64,000 bases of DNA. Origin: Curvibacter sp. PAE-UM (GTDB lineage Bacteria > Pseudomonadota > Gammaproteobacteria > Burkholderiales > Burkholderiaceae_C). Below the pieces are notes generated by a model. That model worked only from the letters and a program-made list of their open reading frames with translations, was not told the origin of the DNA and did no database searches. Positions 30,948 to 40,920 of this stretch are shown here, piece after piece. Position 1 is the first letter of the stretch. The number at the start of each line of letters is the position of its first letter. The DNA lies in assembly GCF_001432305.1 (NCBI RefSeq), contig NZ_KQ483358.1, positions 1,700,857 to 1,764,856 on the forward strand. The letters run 5' to 3'. The position numbers and the translations under genes are program-made.

Positions 30948-32567
30948 ATGAAAAAGACATATCTGGCGGCGGGCGCAGTGGCACTGGTGCTGGTGGGAGC
31001 CCTGGGCTGGTGGTGGACGCAGCGCGGCGGCGGCACCGAGGTGCAGTACCGCAGCGGCAAGATCGAGCGCGGGCCGCTGCAGTCGGCGGTGTCGGCCAGC
31101 GGTTCGGTGAGCCCGGTGACCCAGGTGACGGTGGGCACGCAGGTGTCGGGCCAGATCAAGGACCTGTATGTGGACTTCAACTCAGAGGTCAAGGCCGGCC
31201 AGCTGCTGGCCGTGATCGACCCCGAGACGTTTGAGTACCGCGTGCGCTCGGCCCAGGCCGACGTGGACGCCGCCCGTGCCGTGGTGCTGACCGCCCAGGC
31301 CAATGTGGTGGCCAGCCGCGCCCAGGTGTCGCGCGCGATGACCGACCTGGCCGAGGCGCGCCGCACGCATGAGCGCAACCTGATGCTCGTGGGCAAGGGC
31401 TTCATCGCGCAGAGCACGGCGGACCAGTCCAACGCCCTGGTCAACACCAGCAATGAATCCGTGAAGGCGGCCGAAGCCCAGCTGGGCGTGACCGATGCGC
31501 AGGTGAAAAGCGCGCAGGCCAGCGTGGCCCAGCGCGAGGCGGCGCTGGCGCAGGCCCGCATCGACCTGGCGCGCACCCGCATCACCTCGCCGGTCAACGG
31601 CATCGTGATCAAGCGCGCCATCGAAAAGGGGCAGACCGTGGCGGCCAGCCTGCAGGCGCCCGAACTCTTCGTGATTGCGCGCAACCTGCGCGACATGCAG
31701 GTGGAGGCCAGCATCGACGAGGCCGACGTGGGCCGCATCCGCAACGGGCAGAAGGCCAGCTTCACGGTGGACGCCTTCCCGGGCCAGACCTTCGAGGGCC
31801 AGATCTCGCAGGTGCGCAAGGCCGCGCTCAATGTCTCCAACGTGGTGACCTACGTGGCCGTGGTGACCTTCTCCAACACCGACGGGCGCCTGTTGCCGGG
31901 CATGACGGCCAATGTGCGCGTGGTGACCGACATGCGCGACAACGTGCTCAAGATGCCCAATGCCGCGCTGCGTGTGCGCATCGCCGGCGTGGAGCCGGCG
32001 GCGACCGCGGCTGCTTCAGCCTCGCCCGCGCCGATGGATGCGGCCTCGGCGCCGGCCGCCGCACCTGCTGCGCCCGCCGCGGCCGGCGCCGCCAATGCGA
32101 TAACGGAGTTCCGCAACCGCCTGGTGCGCGAACTGCAGCTGAACACGGCGCAGACGGAGAAGGTGGACGCCATCTACGCCAGCGCCCGGCCGAAGTTCAT
32201 GGCGCTGCGCGAGTTGCCCGAGGCCGACCGCAGCAAGGCGCGCGAGCGCATCACCGCCGACATCCGTGCGCGCATCGCCGAGGTGCTGACGCCCGAGCAG
32301 AAAAAACGTTACGCCGAGATGCAGGCCGAACTGGCGGGCCGCACCATCACCCGCGGGCGCATCTACGTGCTGGGTTCCGATGGCAAGCCGAAGGCGCTGA
32401 ACGTGCGCCTGGGGATCACCGACGGCAGCCAGACCGAGCTGGTCGTGGGGCCCAACTCGCCGGAAGCGGCCGAGCTGAAAGAGGGCGCCAGCGTGATCAC
32501 CGGCGTCAGCGGCGCGGCCGGCGGCACGGCGCGCCCGGGCGCCACCGGCCCGCGGATGATGTTCTGA
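30948..32567 (+). CDS. MacA-like periplasmic adaptor subunit with an LTPEQ-type helical insertion
   Basis: The 539-residue membrane-fusion protein has an N-terminal anchor helix (5-23), the lipoyl half Val-Gly-Thr-Gln-Val-Ser-Gly-Gln-Ile, a long coiled coil (about 90-210), the second lipoyl strand and a beta-barrel. It would link an inner-membrane MacB-type ABC exporter to an outer-membrane channel. Between Asn-Ala-Ala-Leu-Arg-Val and Gly-Arg-Ile-Tyr-Val-Leu, where MacA has a short turn, sits an insertion of about 125 residues. It consists of an Ala/Pro linker and then helices with Leu-Asn-Thr-Ala-Gln and Leu-Thr-Pro-Glu-Gln, as in Spy/CpxP-like proteins. It is the first gene of a three-gene operon. 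Confidence 0.85.
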   Translation: MKKTYLAAGAVALVLVGALGWWWTQRGGGTEVQYRSGKIERGPLQSAVSASGSVSPVTQVTVGTQVSGQIKDLYVDFNSEVKAGQLLAVIDPETFEYRVRSAQADVDAARAVVLTAQANVVASRAQVSRAMTDLAEARRTHERNLMLVGKGFIAQSTADQSNALVNTSNESVKAAEAQLGVTDAQVKSAQASVAQREAALAQARIDLARTRITSPVNGIVIKRAIEKGQTVAASLQAPELFVIARNLRDMQVEASIDEADVGRIRNGQKASFTVDAFPGQTFEGQISQVRKAALNVSNVVTYVAVVTFSNTDGRLLPGMTANVRVVTDMRDNVLKMPNAALRVRIAGVEPAATAAASASPAPMDAASAPAAAPAAPAAAGAANAITEFRNRLVRELQLNTAQTEKVDAIYASARPKFMALRELPEADRSKARERITADIRARIAEVLTPEQKKRYAEMQAELAGRTITRGRIYVLGSDGKPKALNVRLGITDGSQTELVVGPNSPEAAELKEGASVITGVSGAAGGTARPGATGPRMMF

Positions 32568-32568
32568 C

Positions 32569-33347
32569 ATGACGCTGATCGAAGCGCGCGCGCTCAGCAA
32601 GACCTACACCATGGGCAACACCACCGTGCACGCGCTGCGCGAGGTGTCGCTGGACATCGCCGAGGGCGAGTTCGTGGCCATCATGGGGGCTTCCGGCTCG
32701 GGCAAATCCACGCTGATGAACATCCTGGGCTGCCTGGACCAGCCCAGCAGCGGCCAATACCGACTGGCCGGCGAAGAGGTGGAAACCATGACGCCGGAGC
32801 AGCTGGCGTCCATCCGCAACCGGCGCATCGGTTTTGTCTTCCAGCAGTTCAATCTGCTGCCGCGCACCAGCGCGCAGGAGAACGTGGAGTTGCCCATGGT
32901 CTATGCCGGCGTGAAGTCGGCCGAGCGCAAGGCACGCGCCCTGGCTGCGCTGCAGACCGTGGGCCTGGGCGAGCGCTGGCAACACACGCCCAGTGAACTC
33001 TCGGGCGGGCAGCAGCAGCGCGTGGCGATTGCACGCGCGCTGGTGAACAACCCGCAGCTGATCCTGGCCGACGAGCCCACGGGCGCGCTGGACACCAAGA
33101 CCAGCGAAGACATCATGCGCATCCTGGCCGACCTGAACGCCCGGGGCATGACGGTGGTGCTGGTCACGCACGAGGCCGACATCGCGGCCTGGGCGCGCCG
33201 GCGCCTGGTGTTCCGCGACGGGCAGATCGTGGAGGACGTGCGCCAGCCGGGGCATGCGCCGACCGCCACCGTTCGCCCTGAGCTTGTCGAAGGGCCCGTG
33301 GAGGCAGGGCTTCGACAGGCTCAGCCCGAACGGACCGGAGTGACTCC

Positions 33348-33351
<4 letters not shown>
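32569..33351 (+). CDS. MacB-type ABC transporter ATPase
   Basis: The 260-residue ATPase has Walker A Gly-Ala-Ser-Gly-Ser-Gly-Lys-Ser-Thr, a Q-loop in Phe-Val-Phe-Gln-Gln-Phe-Asn-Leu-Leu, signature Leu-Ser-Gly-Gly-Gln-Gln-Gln-Arg, Walker B with Leu-Ala-Asp-Glu-Pro-Thr-Gly-Ala-Leu-Asp, and the H-loop His. It belongs to the MacB/LolD-type exporters. It begins one base after the adaptor's stop. The last about 27 residues (from Thr-Val-Arg-Pro-Glu-Leu) are the translation of a palindromic intergenic-type repeat, so the native C-terminus has been replaced or extended. The stop overlaps the permease ATG (ATGA). Confidence 0.95.
33269..33333. repeat. REP-like imperfect palindrome inside the ATPase reading frame
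   Basis: CCGTTCGCCCTGAGCTTGTC (33269-33288) is mirrored by GACAGGCTCAGCCCGAACGG (33314-33333) around a short spacer. The arms differ at a few positions. The unit resembles dispersed palindromes I associate with betaproteobacterial intergenic regions. Here it lies within coding sequence. Confidence 0.75.
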
Positions 33352-34577
<1,226 letters not shown>

Positions 34578-34670
34578 GCCGGGAAAAACCACACCGCCAG
34601 GAGACATATTGATACAGGGCCTGTGTCTGTCCGCGGCAGAATAGGCGGGTCAGCAGATGAGGAAATCAAA

Positions 34671-34955
34671 GTGCCCAGGTTCAGACCCAGCGGCTGCGGA
34701 TTCGAGCAGTCCATGCAGCAAGTCCAGCGAGTGGAGGACTTCCGCCAATTGCTCCAGGTCATCTCTTCCTACGTGGGCCGCAAGGTCAACCCCGAGGAGA
34801 TCAAGATGGACCCCTACGGCATGGACCCCCGCAACCGATGGGACACCTGGGCGGTGATCCTGGTGGACGTCGGCCCGATCGGTTTCACCAACGCCTGCCT
34901 GGACCCGAACTTCAACCCGGAACAGAGCCAGTTCTCGGGGCTCGCGCCGCTGTAG
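34671..34955 (+). CDS. 94-residue hypothetical protein
   Basis: I chose the GTG at 34671, preceded by GATGAGGAA; a GTG at 34623 is an alternative. The small soluble protein contains Val-Glu-Asp-Phe-Arg-Gln-Leu-Leu-Gln-Val-Ile, then Asn-Arg-Trp-Asp-Thr-Trp-Ala-Val-Ile-Leu-Val, and ends Ser-Gly-Leu-Ala-Pro-Leu. The Trp-rich core suggests a folded domain. No family is recognised. It lies between the exporter operon and a two-component system, all on the same strand. Confidence 0.55.
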   Translation: MPRFRPSGCGFEQSMQQVQRVEDFRQLLQVISSYVGRKVNPEEIKMDPYGMDPRNRWDTWAVILVDVGPIGFTNACLDPNFNPEQSQFSGLAPL

Positions 34956-35093
34956 GGCCTGCCGCCCGCTGCCTTCTCATCGGCGGCGTGTTGCATGAGG
35001 CCTGGGGCAACCCGGCGGCACGCAGCCTTGATGTCTGGGTGGCGCGCAAGTCACGCGCCAGGGCCATCCCGATTGGATGGAGAATCGGGCTCC

Positions 35094-36719
35094 ATGAGCA
35101 ACATGCACCCGACGGCCACGCCGCCAGCTTCGCTGGGGTTTTCCTGGCTCGTGGGGCTGGGCTACGTGCTGCTGTTCGTGCTGCTCGACTGGGCGAGCTA
35201 CATCCGGCCGTTCCAGGGCCTCAACATCACGCCCTGGAATCCACAAGCGGCGCTCGCTGTCGGCTTGCTCCTGTGGAACAGGCGCTGGATCTGGATGGTC
35301 TGGATGGGCCTGCTGGCTGCCGAAGTGGTGGTGCGTGGCCTGCCCGCGGACGGGTTGGCACTTCTGACATCAACGGGTGCGCTCTGCCTGGTCTACGCCG
35401 CCATGTCCCAGGGGCTGACGACCATGCTGGGACGTCCGCCTGCGCTGGCCACACGGCGCGACCTCCTCTGGTTCACAGGCATCCTGGTGGCCGGGGCACT
35501 GCTCAATGGGGTGGTCTATGTCACGACCTTGTCGGCAGCCGGGCTGGGGCCCACCGGCCCGATCTACGAAGCCATCATGAGGTTCTGGATCGGCGATGCC
35601 GTGGGTCTTGTCGTCGTGCTGCCGATGCTGCTCGTCCTGATGAATCCATCGCGTCGTGCCGCCCTCGTTGCATCCCTCAAGAGTCCGCGCTGGTGGGGCG
35701 TCACGGTTCTTCTGTGCCTGCTTCTGTGGATCGGCTTTGGCCGCTCCGGGCCGGAACACTACAGGTACTTCTACCTGCTTTTCCTGCCGGTGGTATGGAT
35801 GTCTGCGCAGCTTGGGGTGGTGGGGGCCGTGCTTGCTTCCGGCCTCACGCAAATCGGACTGATCATCGCCGTTCAGTCACTGCCTCACCAGGACCTGGCG
35901 GTTTTCGAGCTTCAGGTGCTGATGGCGGCCGTTTCCATGACCGGCCTGCTGCTGGGTGTCGTGGTGGACGAGAGGGCCCGGGCCGCCGTGGAGCTTCAGA
36001 GCAGTCTGCGGCTGGCGGCGGCCGGTCAGATGACGGCGTCGCTGGCGCATGAATTGAGCCAGCCGCTCACGGCCTTGAGCAACTACGCGCACGCATGTCA
36101 GATGCTGGCGGCCGAATCGCGCGGGCTGCGGGCGGAGGAGCGCGATCGCCTGGTCGAGGTGACCCGGCGCATGGTGGAGGATGCGGCGCGTGCAGGGGCG
36201 GTGGTCAAGCGCCTGCGCGACTTTTTCAGAACCGGTTCCACCCATCTGGAGGCTGTGTCGCCGGCCGCCCTCCTCGGTGAGGCGATCGATGCGCATACGC
36301 GTCGCGCCGATGTGCTTCAGATCCGGATGGAAAGCCGGATAGAGGAAAAATTGCCTGCGGTGTGGATCGATCCGATCCAGATTGCCGTCGTGTTGCGAAA
36401 CCTGATTGCAAATGCCATAGACTCCGCCTCTTCTGCGGGCAGGAGCGGGCACATCCTGGTCAGCGCCGCGATCGCTGATGACGAATTGCGGATCGAAGTA
36501 CAGGATAGCGGCCCTGGCGTTGACACCGCCCGGGTGCAAACCCTGTTTGAGCCCGGCGCATCAGACAAGCCGGGTGGCATGGGCATCGGTTTGAGCATCT
36601 GCCGCGCGATCGTCGAGGCCCATGGCGGCAGACTCTGGGTGGAAACCGGGTCTGGCGGGCGTTTCTGCTTTACGCTGCCCATGGATAAGGAAGGTCATTC
36701 CGGAGTGACAAATGCATAA
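35094..36719 (+). CDS. MASE1-type sensor histidine kinase
   Basis: The 541-residue protein has about eight membrane helices in residues 15-305, arranged as in MASE1 sensor domains. The cytoplasmic kinase follows: H-box Ser-Leu-Ala-His-Glu-Leu-Ser-Gln-Pro-Leu-Thr (near residue 325), N-box Leu-Arg-Asn-Leu-Ile-Ala-Asn-Ala, G1 Asp-Ser-Gly-Pro-Gly-Val-Asp and G2 Gly-Gly-Met-Gly-Ile-Gly-Leu-Ser. All catalytic parts are present. It overlaps the response regulator gene by 8 bp, so the two form a pair. The signal is unknown. The ATG at 35094 fits the start of the first helix; longer forms lack support. Confidence 0.9.
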   Translation: MSNMHPTATPPASLGFSWLVGLGYVLLFVLLDWASYIRPFQGLNITPWNPQAALAVGLLLWNRRWIWMVWMGLLAAEVVVRGLPADGLALLTSTGALCLVYAAMSQGLTTMLGRPPALATRRDLLWFTGILVAGALLNGVVYVTTLSAAGLGPTGPIYEAIMRFWIGDAVGLVVVLPMLLVLMNPSRRAALVASLKSPRWWGVTVLLCLLLWIGFGRSGPEHYRYFYLLFLPVVWMSAQLGVVGAVLASGLTQIGLIIAVQSLPHQDLAVFELQVLMAAVSMTGLLLGVVVDERARAAVELQSSLRLAAAGQMTASLAHELSQPLTALSNYAHACQMLAAESRGLRAEERDRLVEVTRRMVEDAARAGAVVKRLRDFFRTGSTHLEAVSPAALLGEAIDAHTRRADVLQIRMESRIEEKLPAVWIDPIQIAVVLRNLIANAIDSASSAGRSGHILVSAAIADDELRIEVQDSGPGVDTARVQTLFEPGASDKPGGMGIGLSICRAIVEAHGGRLWVETGSGGRFCFTLPMDKEGHSGVTNA

Positions 36720-37317
36720 AGAGACGGTGTTCATTGTCGATGACGATGCATCGGTTCGAGATTCCCTCTCGCTCCTGCTCAGCCTGCAGGGGTATGTCTC
36801 GGCGTCGTTCGCCAGCGCTGAAGATTTCCTGAGTGCGCTTCAGCCGGATTGGCGGGGCTGCCTGGTGGTTGATGTCCGTATGAACGGCATGTCCGGCCTG
36901 GAGCTTCAGCGCTGCCTGCAGGAACGCGGGCCGACCTTGCCCGTCATCGTCATCACAGCCCATGGGGATGTGGCTGCGGCCCGGCAGGCATTTCTGGCAG
37001 ACGCCGTTGATTTCATCGAGAAACCTTTCGATGGAAAACAGATCCTCGATGCACTCGCGAACGCCTTTGCCAGCTTGCGGGCGGTGGCCACCGCCCAGGA
37101 GGCGAGCGTGGAGGCGACCCCGGTGCGAAGCCAGCTCTCGACACGTGAACGCGAGGTCATGAAGCTGATCGTCGAAGGGCTCCATAACCGCCATATCGCC
37201 GACAAGCTGGGCATCAGCCCCCGGACGGTGGAAGTCCACAAGGCGCGCGTGATGGAAAAGCTGGGTGTGCAAAACATCGTTGAACTCGTCCGCCTGGCAG
37301 ACAAGGGCCTGATCTGA
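36712..37317 (+). CDS. FixJ/NarL-type response regulator with LuxR-type HTH
   Basis: The 201-residue regulator has a receiver domain with the acidic pocket Val-Asp-Asp-Asp (residues 9-12), phospho-acceptor Asp54 in Val-Val-Asp-Val-Arg-Met-Asn-Gly, and the conserved Lys-Pro. A LuxR-type helix-turn-helix follows: Leu-Ser-Thr-Arg-Glu-Arg-Glu-Val-Met, then Ile-Ala-Asp-Lys-Leu-Gly-Ile-Ser-Pro-Arg-Thr-Val-Glu-Val-His. This is the FixJ class. It is encoded with its kinase and lies directly upstream of a repeat-rich leader and an antiporter operon, which is its likely target. Confidence 0.92.
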   Translation: MHKETVFIVDDDASVRDSLSLLLSLQGYVSASFASAEDFLSALQPDWRGCLVVDVRMNGMSGLELQRCLQERGPTLPVIVITAHGDVAAARQAFLADAVDFIEKPFDGKQILDALANAFASLRAVATAQEASVEATPVRSQLSTREREVMKLIVEGLHNRHIADKLGISPRTVEVHKARVMEKLGVQNIVELVRLADKGLI

Positions 37318-37362
37318 GAACCCCGGTCAAACCGCAGCGGCGCCAGAGGCCTGCGTGATCCC

Positions 37363-37478
37363 CGTACGTGATAAGCGTACGTTGGTGCCCGAATTTCCTT
37401 TTGTGCCGCTGATGGATAACCTCAAGCTGATCCGAGGTTCAAGGTCAAGAACTGACAACCTCTTATCCAACGGAGGTT
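37363..37478. promoter_or_regulatory. Repeat-rich leader of the antiporter operon
   Basis: This gene-free stretch has CGTACG at 37363-37368 and again at 37376-37381 (each self-palindromic, one turn apart). It then has four alternating hexamers: AACCTC 37418-37423, GAGGTT 37434-37439, AACCTC 37457-37462, GAGGTT 37473-37478. GGATAA at 37414 also matches TTATCC at 37463. The CGTACG pair is a plausible operator for the FixJ-type regulator just upstream. The alternating hexamers can form competing hairpins in RNA or be protein sites. Confidence 0.5.
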
Positions 37479-37544
37479 CAGCGTGTTCGGCAGGCAAGGC
37501 GTATTCAACCAGGATGGCAGGCACTTCCGTGTCTCGGCAAACCT

Positions 37545-37862
37545 ATGATCCGGCTCTGGTTGGTGCTGTTGCCCGAGCTTCGGCAGTTTCCTGAGGGAAA
37601 ACAGGACAAGGCGTTGCAACTTGCGCGCGGCTGCGAACTGGAGCCCCTGGAGCTCATCGGCATCGCGGTCTGGCTGGTGCCGGTGATGACACTCGCCAAG
37701 TACATCCTCAGCCAGGCCTCGCTGGGCGAGGACGCCTTTGCAACGCTGGTGATGAATGTCTTTGTCGTTGTGCCGCTGCTGGCCGCAGTGTTCGCACCCA
37801 TCCACATCCGCCGCCTGCGCCGCGGCCTTCGCAAGCAACTGACGCAGCAGGGCCGGACGTGA
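37545..37862 (+). CDS. Small two-helix membrane protein coupled to the antiporter gene
   Basis: The 105-residue product has two hydrophobic helices (about 38-58 and 66-90) and a basic C-terminus (Arg-Arg-Leu-Arg-Arg-Gly-Leu-Arg-Lys). Its stop overlaps the GTG start of the next gene (GTGA), so it is translated together with the antiporter and could be an accessory subunit. The start ATG at 37545 has only a weak ribosome binding site. No family recognised. Confidence 0.65.
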   Translation: MIRLWLVLLPELRQFPEGKQDKALQLARGCELEPLELIGIAVWLVPVMTLAKYILSQASLGEDAFATLVMNVFVVVPLLAAVFAPIHIRRLRRGLRKQLTQQGRT

Positions 37863-39109
37863 GTGTGATCGAGTGGGTTGGCGCAGGGCTTTTCGCCCTG
37901 GCTCTGGTGCATACGTTTTCGACGAAATTCTTCGAACGGATGGCGCATCGCCGGCCGGACCATGCCGGCATCTGGCACCTGCTCGGCGAAGTGGAGGTCG
38001 TCTTCGGCTTCTGGGCCATGGTGCTGGTGCTGGCCATGGCGGCCCTGCAGGGTACCCAGGCGGCGACCAGCTATCTTGATTCGCGGAACTTCACCGAGCC
38101 GATGTTCGTCTTCGCGATCATGGTCGTCGCTGGCAGCCGGGCCGTTTTGCAGCTGGCCCGTAGCAGTGTGAACGCCATCGCCCGGTTCATCCCGCTGCGA
38201 GGCGGTATGGCGTTCTATTTCGTCGGGCTGTCGTTCGTGCCGCTGCTCGGCTCTCTGATCACCGAGCCTGCAGCCATGACCTTGGCGGCACTGATGCTGC
38301 GGGAGAGGATCTTTGGTACCAACGCCTCGACCAGGCTGAAGTACGCCACCTTGGGTGTCTTGTTCGTCAACATCTCCATTGGGGGTACGCTCACGTCCTT
38401 TGCCGCCCCGCCGGTCCTGATGGTGGCTTCCAAGTGGAACTGGGACAGCTGGTACATGTTCGCGCACTTCGGCTGGAAGGCGGCCATCGCCGTCGTGATC
38501 AATGCCCTGGTCACGACACTGGTCTTCAGGGGCGAGCTTTCCCGTCTGTTGCGGACCGTGCCGGCGACCGAGAAGAATCTGCCCCTGTGGGTCGGCGGGC
38601 TGCACATCCTGTTTCTGGCGGGTGTGATTGCATTTGCCCACCATCCTGCCGTTTTCATGGGGCTCTTCCTGTTCTTCATGGGTTTTGCAGCGGCGTACCC
38701 GCAATTCCAGGACCGCCTCATGCTGCGCGAAGGGCTGCTCGTAGCCTTTTTCCTGGCTGGCCTGGTGGTGCTTGGCGGGCAGCAGCAGTGGTGGCTTGAG
38801 CCGCTCCTCAGGGGCATGGACTCCACGACCGTGTACTTTGGCGCCACGGTCCTGACGGCTGTGACCGACAATGCCGCGCTTACCTACCTCGGCTCCCTGG
38901 TCGAGGGTCTGAGCGACAGCTTCAAATATGCGCTCGTGGCCGGCGCCGTGACAGGGGGTGGCCTGACGGTCATTGCCAATGCCCCGAACCCTGCCGGCTT
39001 TGCCATCCTGCGTGGCAGCTTTGAAGACGAGGCCATCCACCCGTTGGGACTGCTCGTGGCGGCGCTGCCGGCGACATTCACGGCGATACTGGCCTTCCAG
39101 CTGCTGTGA
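37859..39109 (+). CDS. Putative Na+/H+ antiporter
   Basis: The 416-residue membrane protein has about eleven helices. It contains Phe-Val-Pro-Leu-Leu-Gly-Ser-Leu-Ile-Thr-Glu-Pro-Ala-Ala-Met-Thr and Thr-Ala-Val-Thr-Asp-Asn-Ala-Ala-Leu-Thr-Tyr-Leu-Gly-Ser-Leu-Val-Glu, two inverted-topology-like segments with acidic residues inside the membrane. That fits the putative Na+/H+ antiporter family related to ion-transporter superfamily members. Cation and direction are not proven. It starts with GTG inside the stop of the small membrane gene; both lie downstream of the two-component pair and the repeat-rich leader. Confidence 0.8.
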   Translation: MSVIEWVGAGLFALALVHTFSTKFFERMAHRRPDHAGIWHLLGEVEVVFGFWAMVLVLAMAALQGTQAATSYLDSRNFTEPMFVFAIMVVAGSRAVLQLARSSVNAIARFIPLRGGMAFYFVGLSFVPLLGSLITEPAAMTLAALMLRERIFGTNASTRLKYATLGVLFVNISIGGTLTSFAAPPVLMVASKWNWDSWYMFAHFGWKAAIAVVINALVTTLVFRGELSRLLRTVPATEKNLPLWVGGLHILFLAGVIAFAHHPAVFMGLFLFFMGFAAAYPQFQDRLMLREGLLVAFFLAGLVVLGGQQQWWLEPLLRGMDSTTVYFGATVLTAVTDNAALTYLGSLVEGLSDSFKYALVAGAVTGGGLTVIANAPNPAGFAILRGSFEDEAIHPLGLLVAALPATFTAILAFQLL

Positions 39110-39197
39110 CACGCAAGGGCCGCTGACGCGTCTTGCGCTGTGCTGCCGGGCCGCGCCCGAAGGCCAGCGATAATCCACGGTCTTCTCTGGAGTCCCC

Positions 39198-40031
39198 GTG
39201 GATATCACCCTGTTGATCAAGGCCGCCCTGATGGGCATCGTCGAAGGCCTGACCGAATTCCTGCCCATTTCCAGCACCGGCCACCTGATCCTGGCCGGCG
39301 CGCTGCTGGGCTTCGATGACGAGAAGGCCAAGGTCTTCGACATCGCCATCCAGACCGGCGCCATCCTGGCCGTCATCCTGGTCTACTGGCAGAAGCTGCG
39401 CGCCACCGTGGTGGCCCTGCCCACCAGCCGGCAGGCGCAGCAGTTCACGCTCAATGTGCTGATCGCCTTCGTGCCGGCCGTGGTGCTGGGCCTGCTGTTC
39501 GGCAAGGCCATCAAGGCGAACCTGTTCACGGCCGAGGTGGTGGCGACGACCTTCATCATCGGCGGTTTTGTCATCCTCTGGGCCGAGCGGCGCCAGGCGC
39601 GCGCCGAGACCGCGCCGCGCATTCTTGATGTGGACCAGATGGGCTGGAAGGACGCCGTGAAGGTGGGCCTGGTGCAGTGCCTGGCCATGATCCCGGGCAC
39701 CAGCCGCAGCGGCGCCACCATCATCGGCGGCATGTTGCTGGGCCTGTCGCGCAAGGCGGCCACCGACTTCTCCTTCTACCTGGCCATCCCCACGCTGATC
39801 GGCGCCGGCGCCTACAGCCTGGTCAAGGAGCGCGCGCTGCTGTCCCTGGCCGACCTGCCCATGTTCGGCGTGGGCCTGCTGTTCTCCTTCATCAGTGCCT
39901 GGCTATGCGTGCGCTGGCTGCTGCGTTTCATCTCTACCCACAGCTTTGTCGGGTTTGCCTGGTACCGCATCGTCTTCGGCATCGTGGTGCTGGCCACGGC
40001 CTGGAGTGGTGCGGTGAAGTGGAGCGCCTGA
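39198..40031 (+). CDS. uppP: Undecaprenyl-diphosphatase (UppP/BacA)
   Basis: The 277-residue integral membrane enzyme recycles undecaprenyl diphosphate to the monophosphate lipid carrier for cell-wall synthesis. Signature blocks are [15 protein letters not shown] (residues 16-30) and [10 protein letters not shown] (near 165-175), both intact. The start is GTG at 39198 behind CTGGAG. It is alone in its transcription unit and ends at a strong bidirectional terminator. Confidence 0.97.
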   Translation: MDITLLIKAALMGIVEGLTEFLPISSTGHLILAGALLGFDDEKAKVFDIAIQTGAILAVILVYWQKLRATVVALPTSRQAQQFTLNVLIAFVPAVVLGLLFGKAIKANLFTAEVVATTFIIGGFVILWAERRQARAETAPRILDVDQMGWKDAVKVGLVQCLAMIPGTSRSGATIIGGMLLGLSRKAATDFSFYLAIPTLIGAGAYSLVKERALLSLADLPMFGVGLLFSFISAWLCVRWLLRFISTHSFVGFAWYRIVFGIVVLATAWSGAVKWSA

Positions 40032-40044
40032 GTCCCGGGTGCTG

Positions 40045-40080
40045 AAACAAAAGGCCGCAATTGCGGCCTTTTGTTTTTTA
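40045..40080. terminator. Bidirectional intrinsic terminator, 32-bp perfect palindrome
   Basis: Bases 40045-40076 read as a perfect palindrome centred on CCGCAA/TTGCGG. T-runs follow on the + strand (TTTTTT after GTT) and A-runs precede it, which give a T-run on the - strand. It ends both uppP and the convergent hydrolase gene, whose stop codon lies at its edge. Confidence 0.92.
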
Positions 40081-40920
40081 CGCGCTGTGGTTCTTGAGCT
40101 CGCGCACGCGCTGCAGGTTGAGCAGCGCGGCCTCCATGGCCGCAGCCGTGGTGACGGGCTGCTCCATGGGGAAGAGATGCGAGCCGTCGAGCATGCTGAT
40201 GCGGCCCTTGGTGACCTTCTCGGTCATGGCCATGCCGACCTGTTTCATCTCCACCGAATGGCGCCCGCCGATGAAGGCCACCGGGCACTTGAGCGGGTGG
40301 CGCTTGAGCAGGTTGTCCAGGTGGTCGGGGATGGTGTTGTAGATGGCGGTCTCGACTTCGCGCGTGAAGCTCAGCACGCGCTTGCCGTCCTCGTCGTGCA
40401 TGCCGTGTTCCACGTAGTCGCGCAGCACCTGTTCGTCCCAGTGGGCGAAGGCCTTCTTGTGGCGCAGGTGTTCGAAGGCGGTGTCGGCGTCGGGCCAGCT
40501 GTTGCGGCGTGCCTTGCTGATGGCACCGGGCGAGACCGCGCCGATGAGCTGGGTGCGCTTGGCCACGTTCACGCTGGTGGCGCGCCAGCCGCCCAGGATG
40601 GGCGAGTCGATCAGCAGCACGCCGCAGGCGAGTTCGGGGTGGCGCGCCGCCGCCATCAGGCTGAGGAAACCGCCCAGCGAGTGGCCGACCAGGAAGGCGG
40701 GCTCGCCGCTCTTGTCCACTTCGGCCGCGGTGAAGTCGGCCAGCTGCTGCACCAGGTGCGGCCAGTTGCTGGTGACGGGGTAACGCTCGTCATGCCCGAA
40801 CTTGTCCACGGCCTTGATCTTGAAGCCGCGGCGGCGCAGCTCGGCGAAGAGCACGCGGTAGGTGCTGGCCGGGAAGCTGTTGGCGTGCGAGAAGATGATC
40901 TGTGGCAGATGGGAATTCAT
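40078..40920 (-). CDS. Alpha/beta hydrolase
   Basis: The 280-residue protein has the nucleophile elbow Gly-His-Ser-Leu-Gly-Gly, an oxyanion-type start Phe-Ser-His-Ala-Asn-Ser-Phe-Pro, and a C-terminal Gly-Ser-His-Leu-Phe-Pro with the likely catalytic His; the acidic residue is probably the Asp in the preceding strand. It is an esterase- or lipase-like enzyme, and the substrate is unknown. Its ATG overlaps the mutS stop by 4 bp (ATGA), so it is co-translated with mutS. Confidence 0.88.
   Translation of the reverse strand: MNSHLPQIIFSHANSFPASTYRVLFAELRRRGFKIKAVDKFGHDERYPVTSNWPHLVQQLADFTAAEVDKSGEPAFLVGHSLGGFLSLMAAARHPELACGVLLIDSPILGGWRATSVNVAKRTQLIGAVSPGAISKARRNSWPDADTAFEHLRHKKAFAHWDEQVLRDYVEHGMHDEDGKRVLSFTREVETAIYNTIPDHLDNLLKRHPLKCPVAFIGGRHSVEMKQVGMAMTEKVTKGRISMLDGSHLFPMEQPVTTAAAMEAALLNLQRVRELKNHSA

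Noticed and set aside
37355-37594. 79-codon frame in the antiporter leader
   Set aside because: No ribosome binding site, no recognisable protein character, and it overlaps the repeat-rich leader and the start of the real gene.
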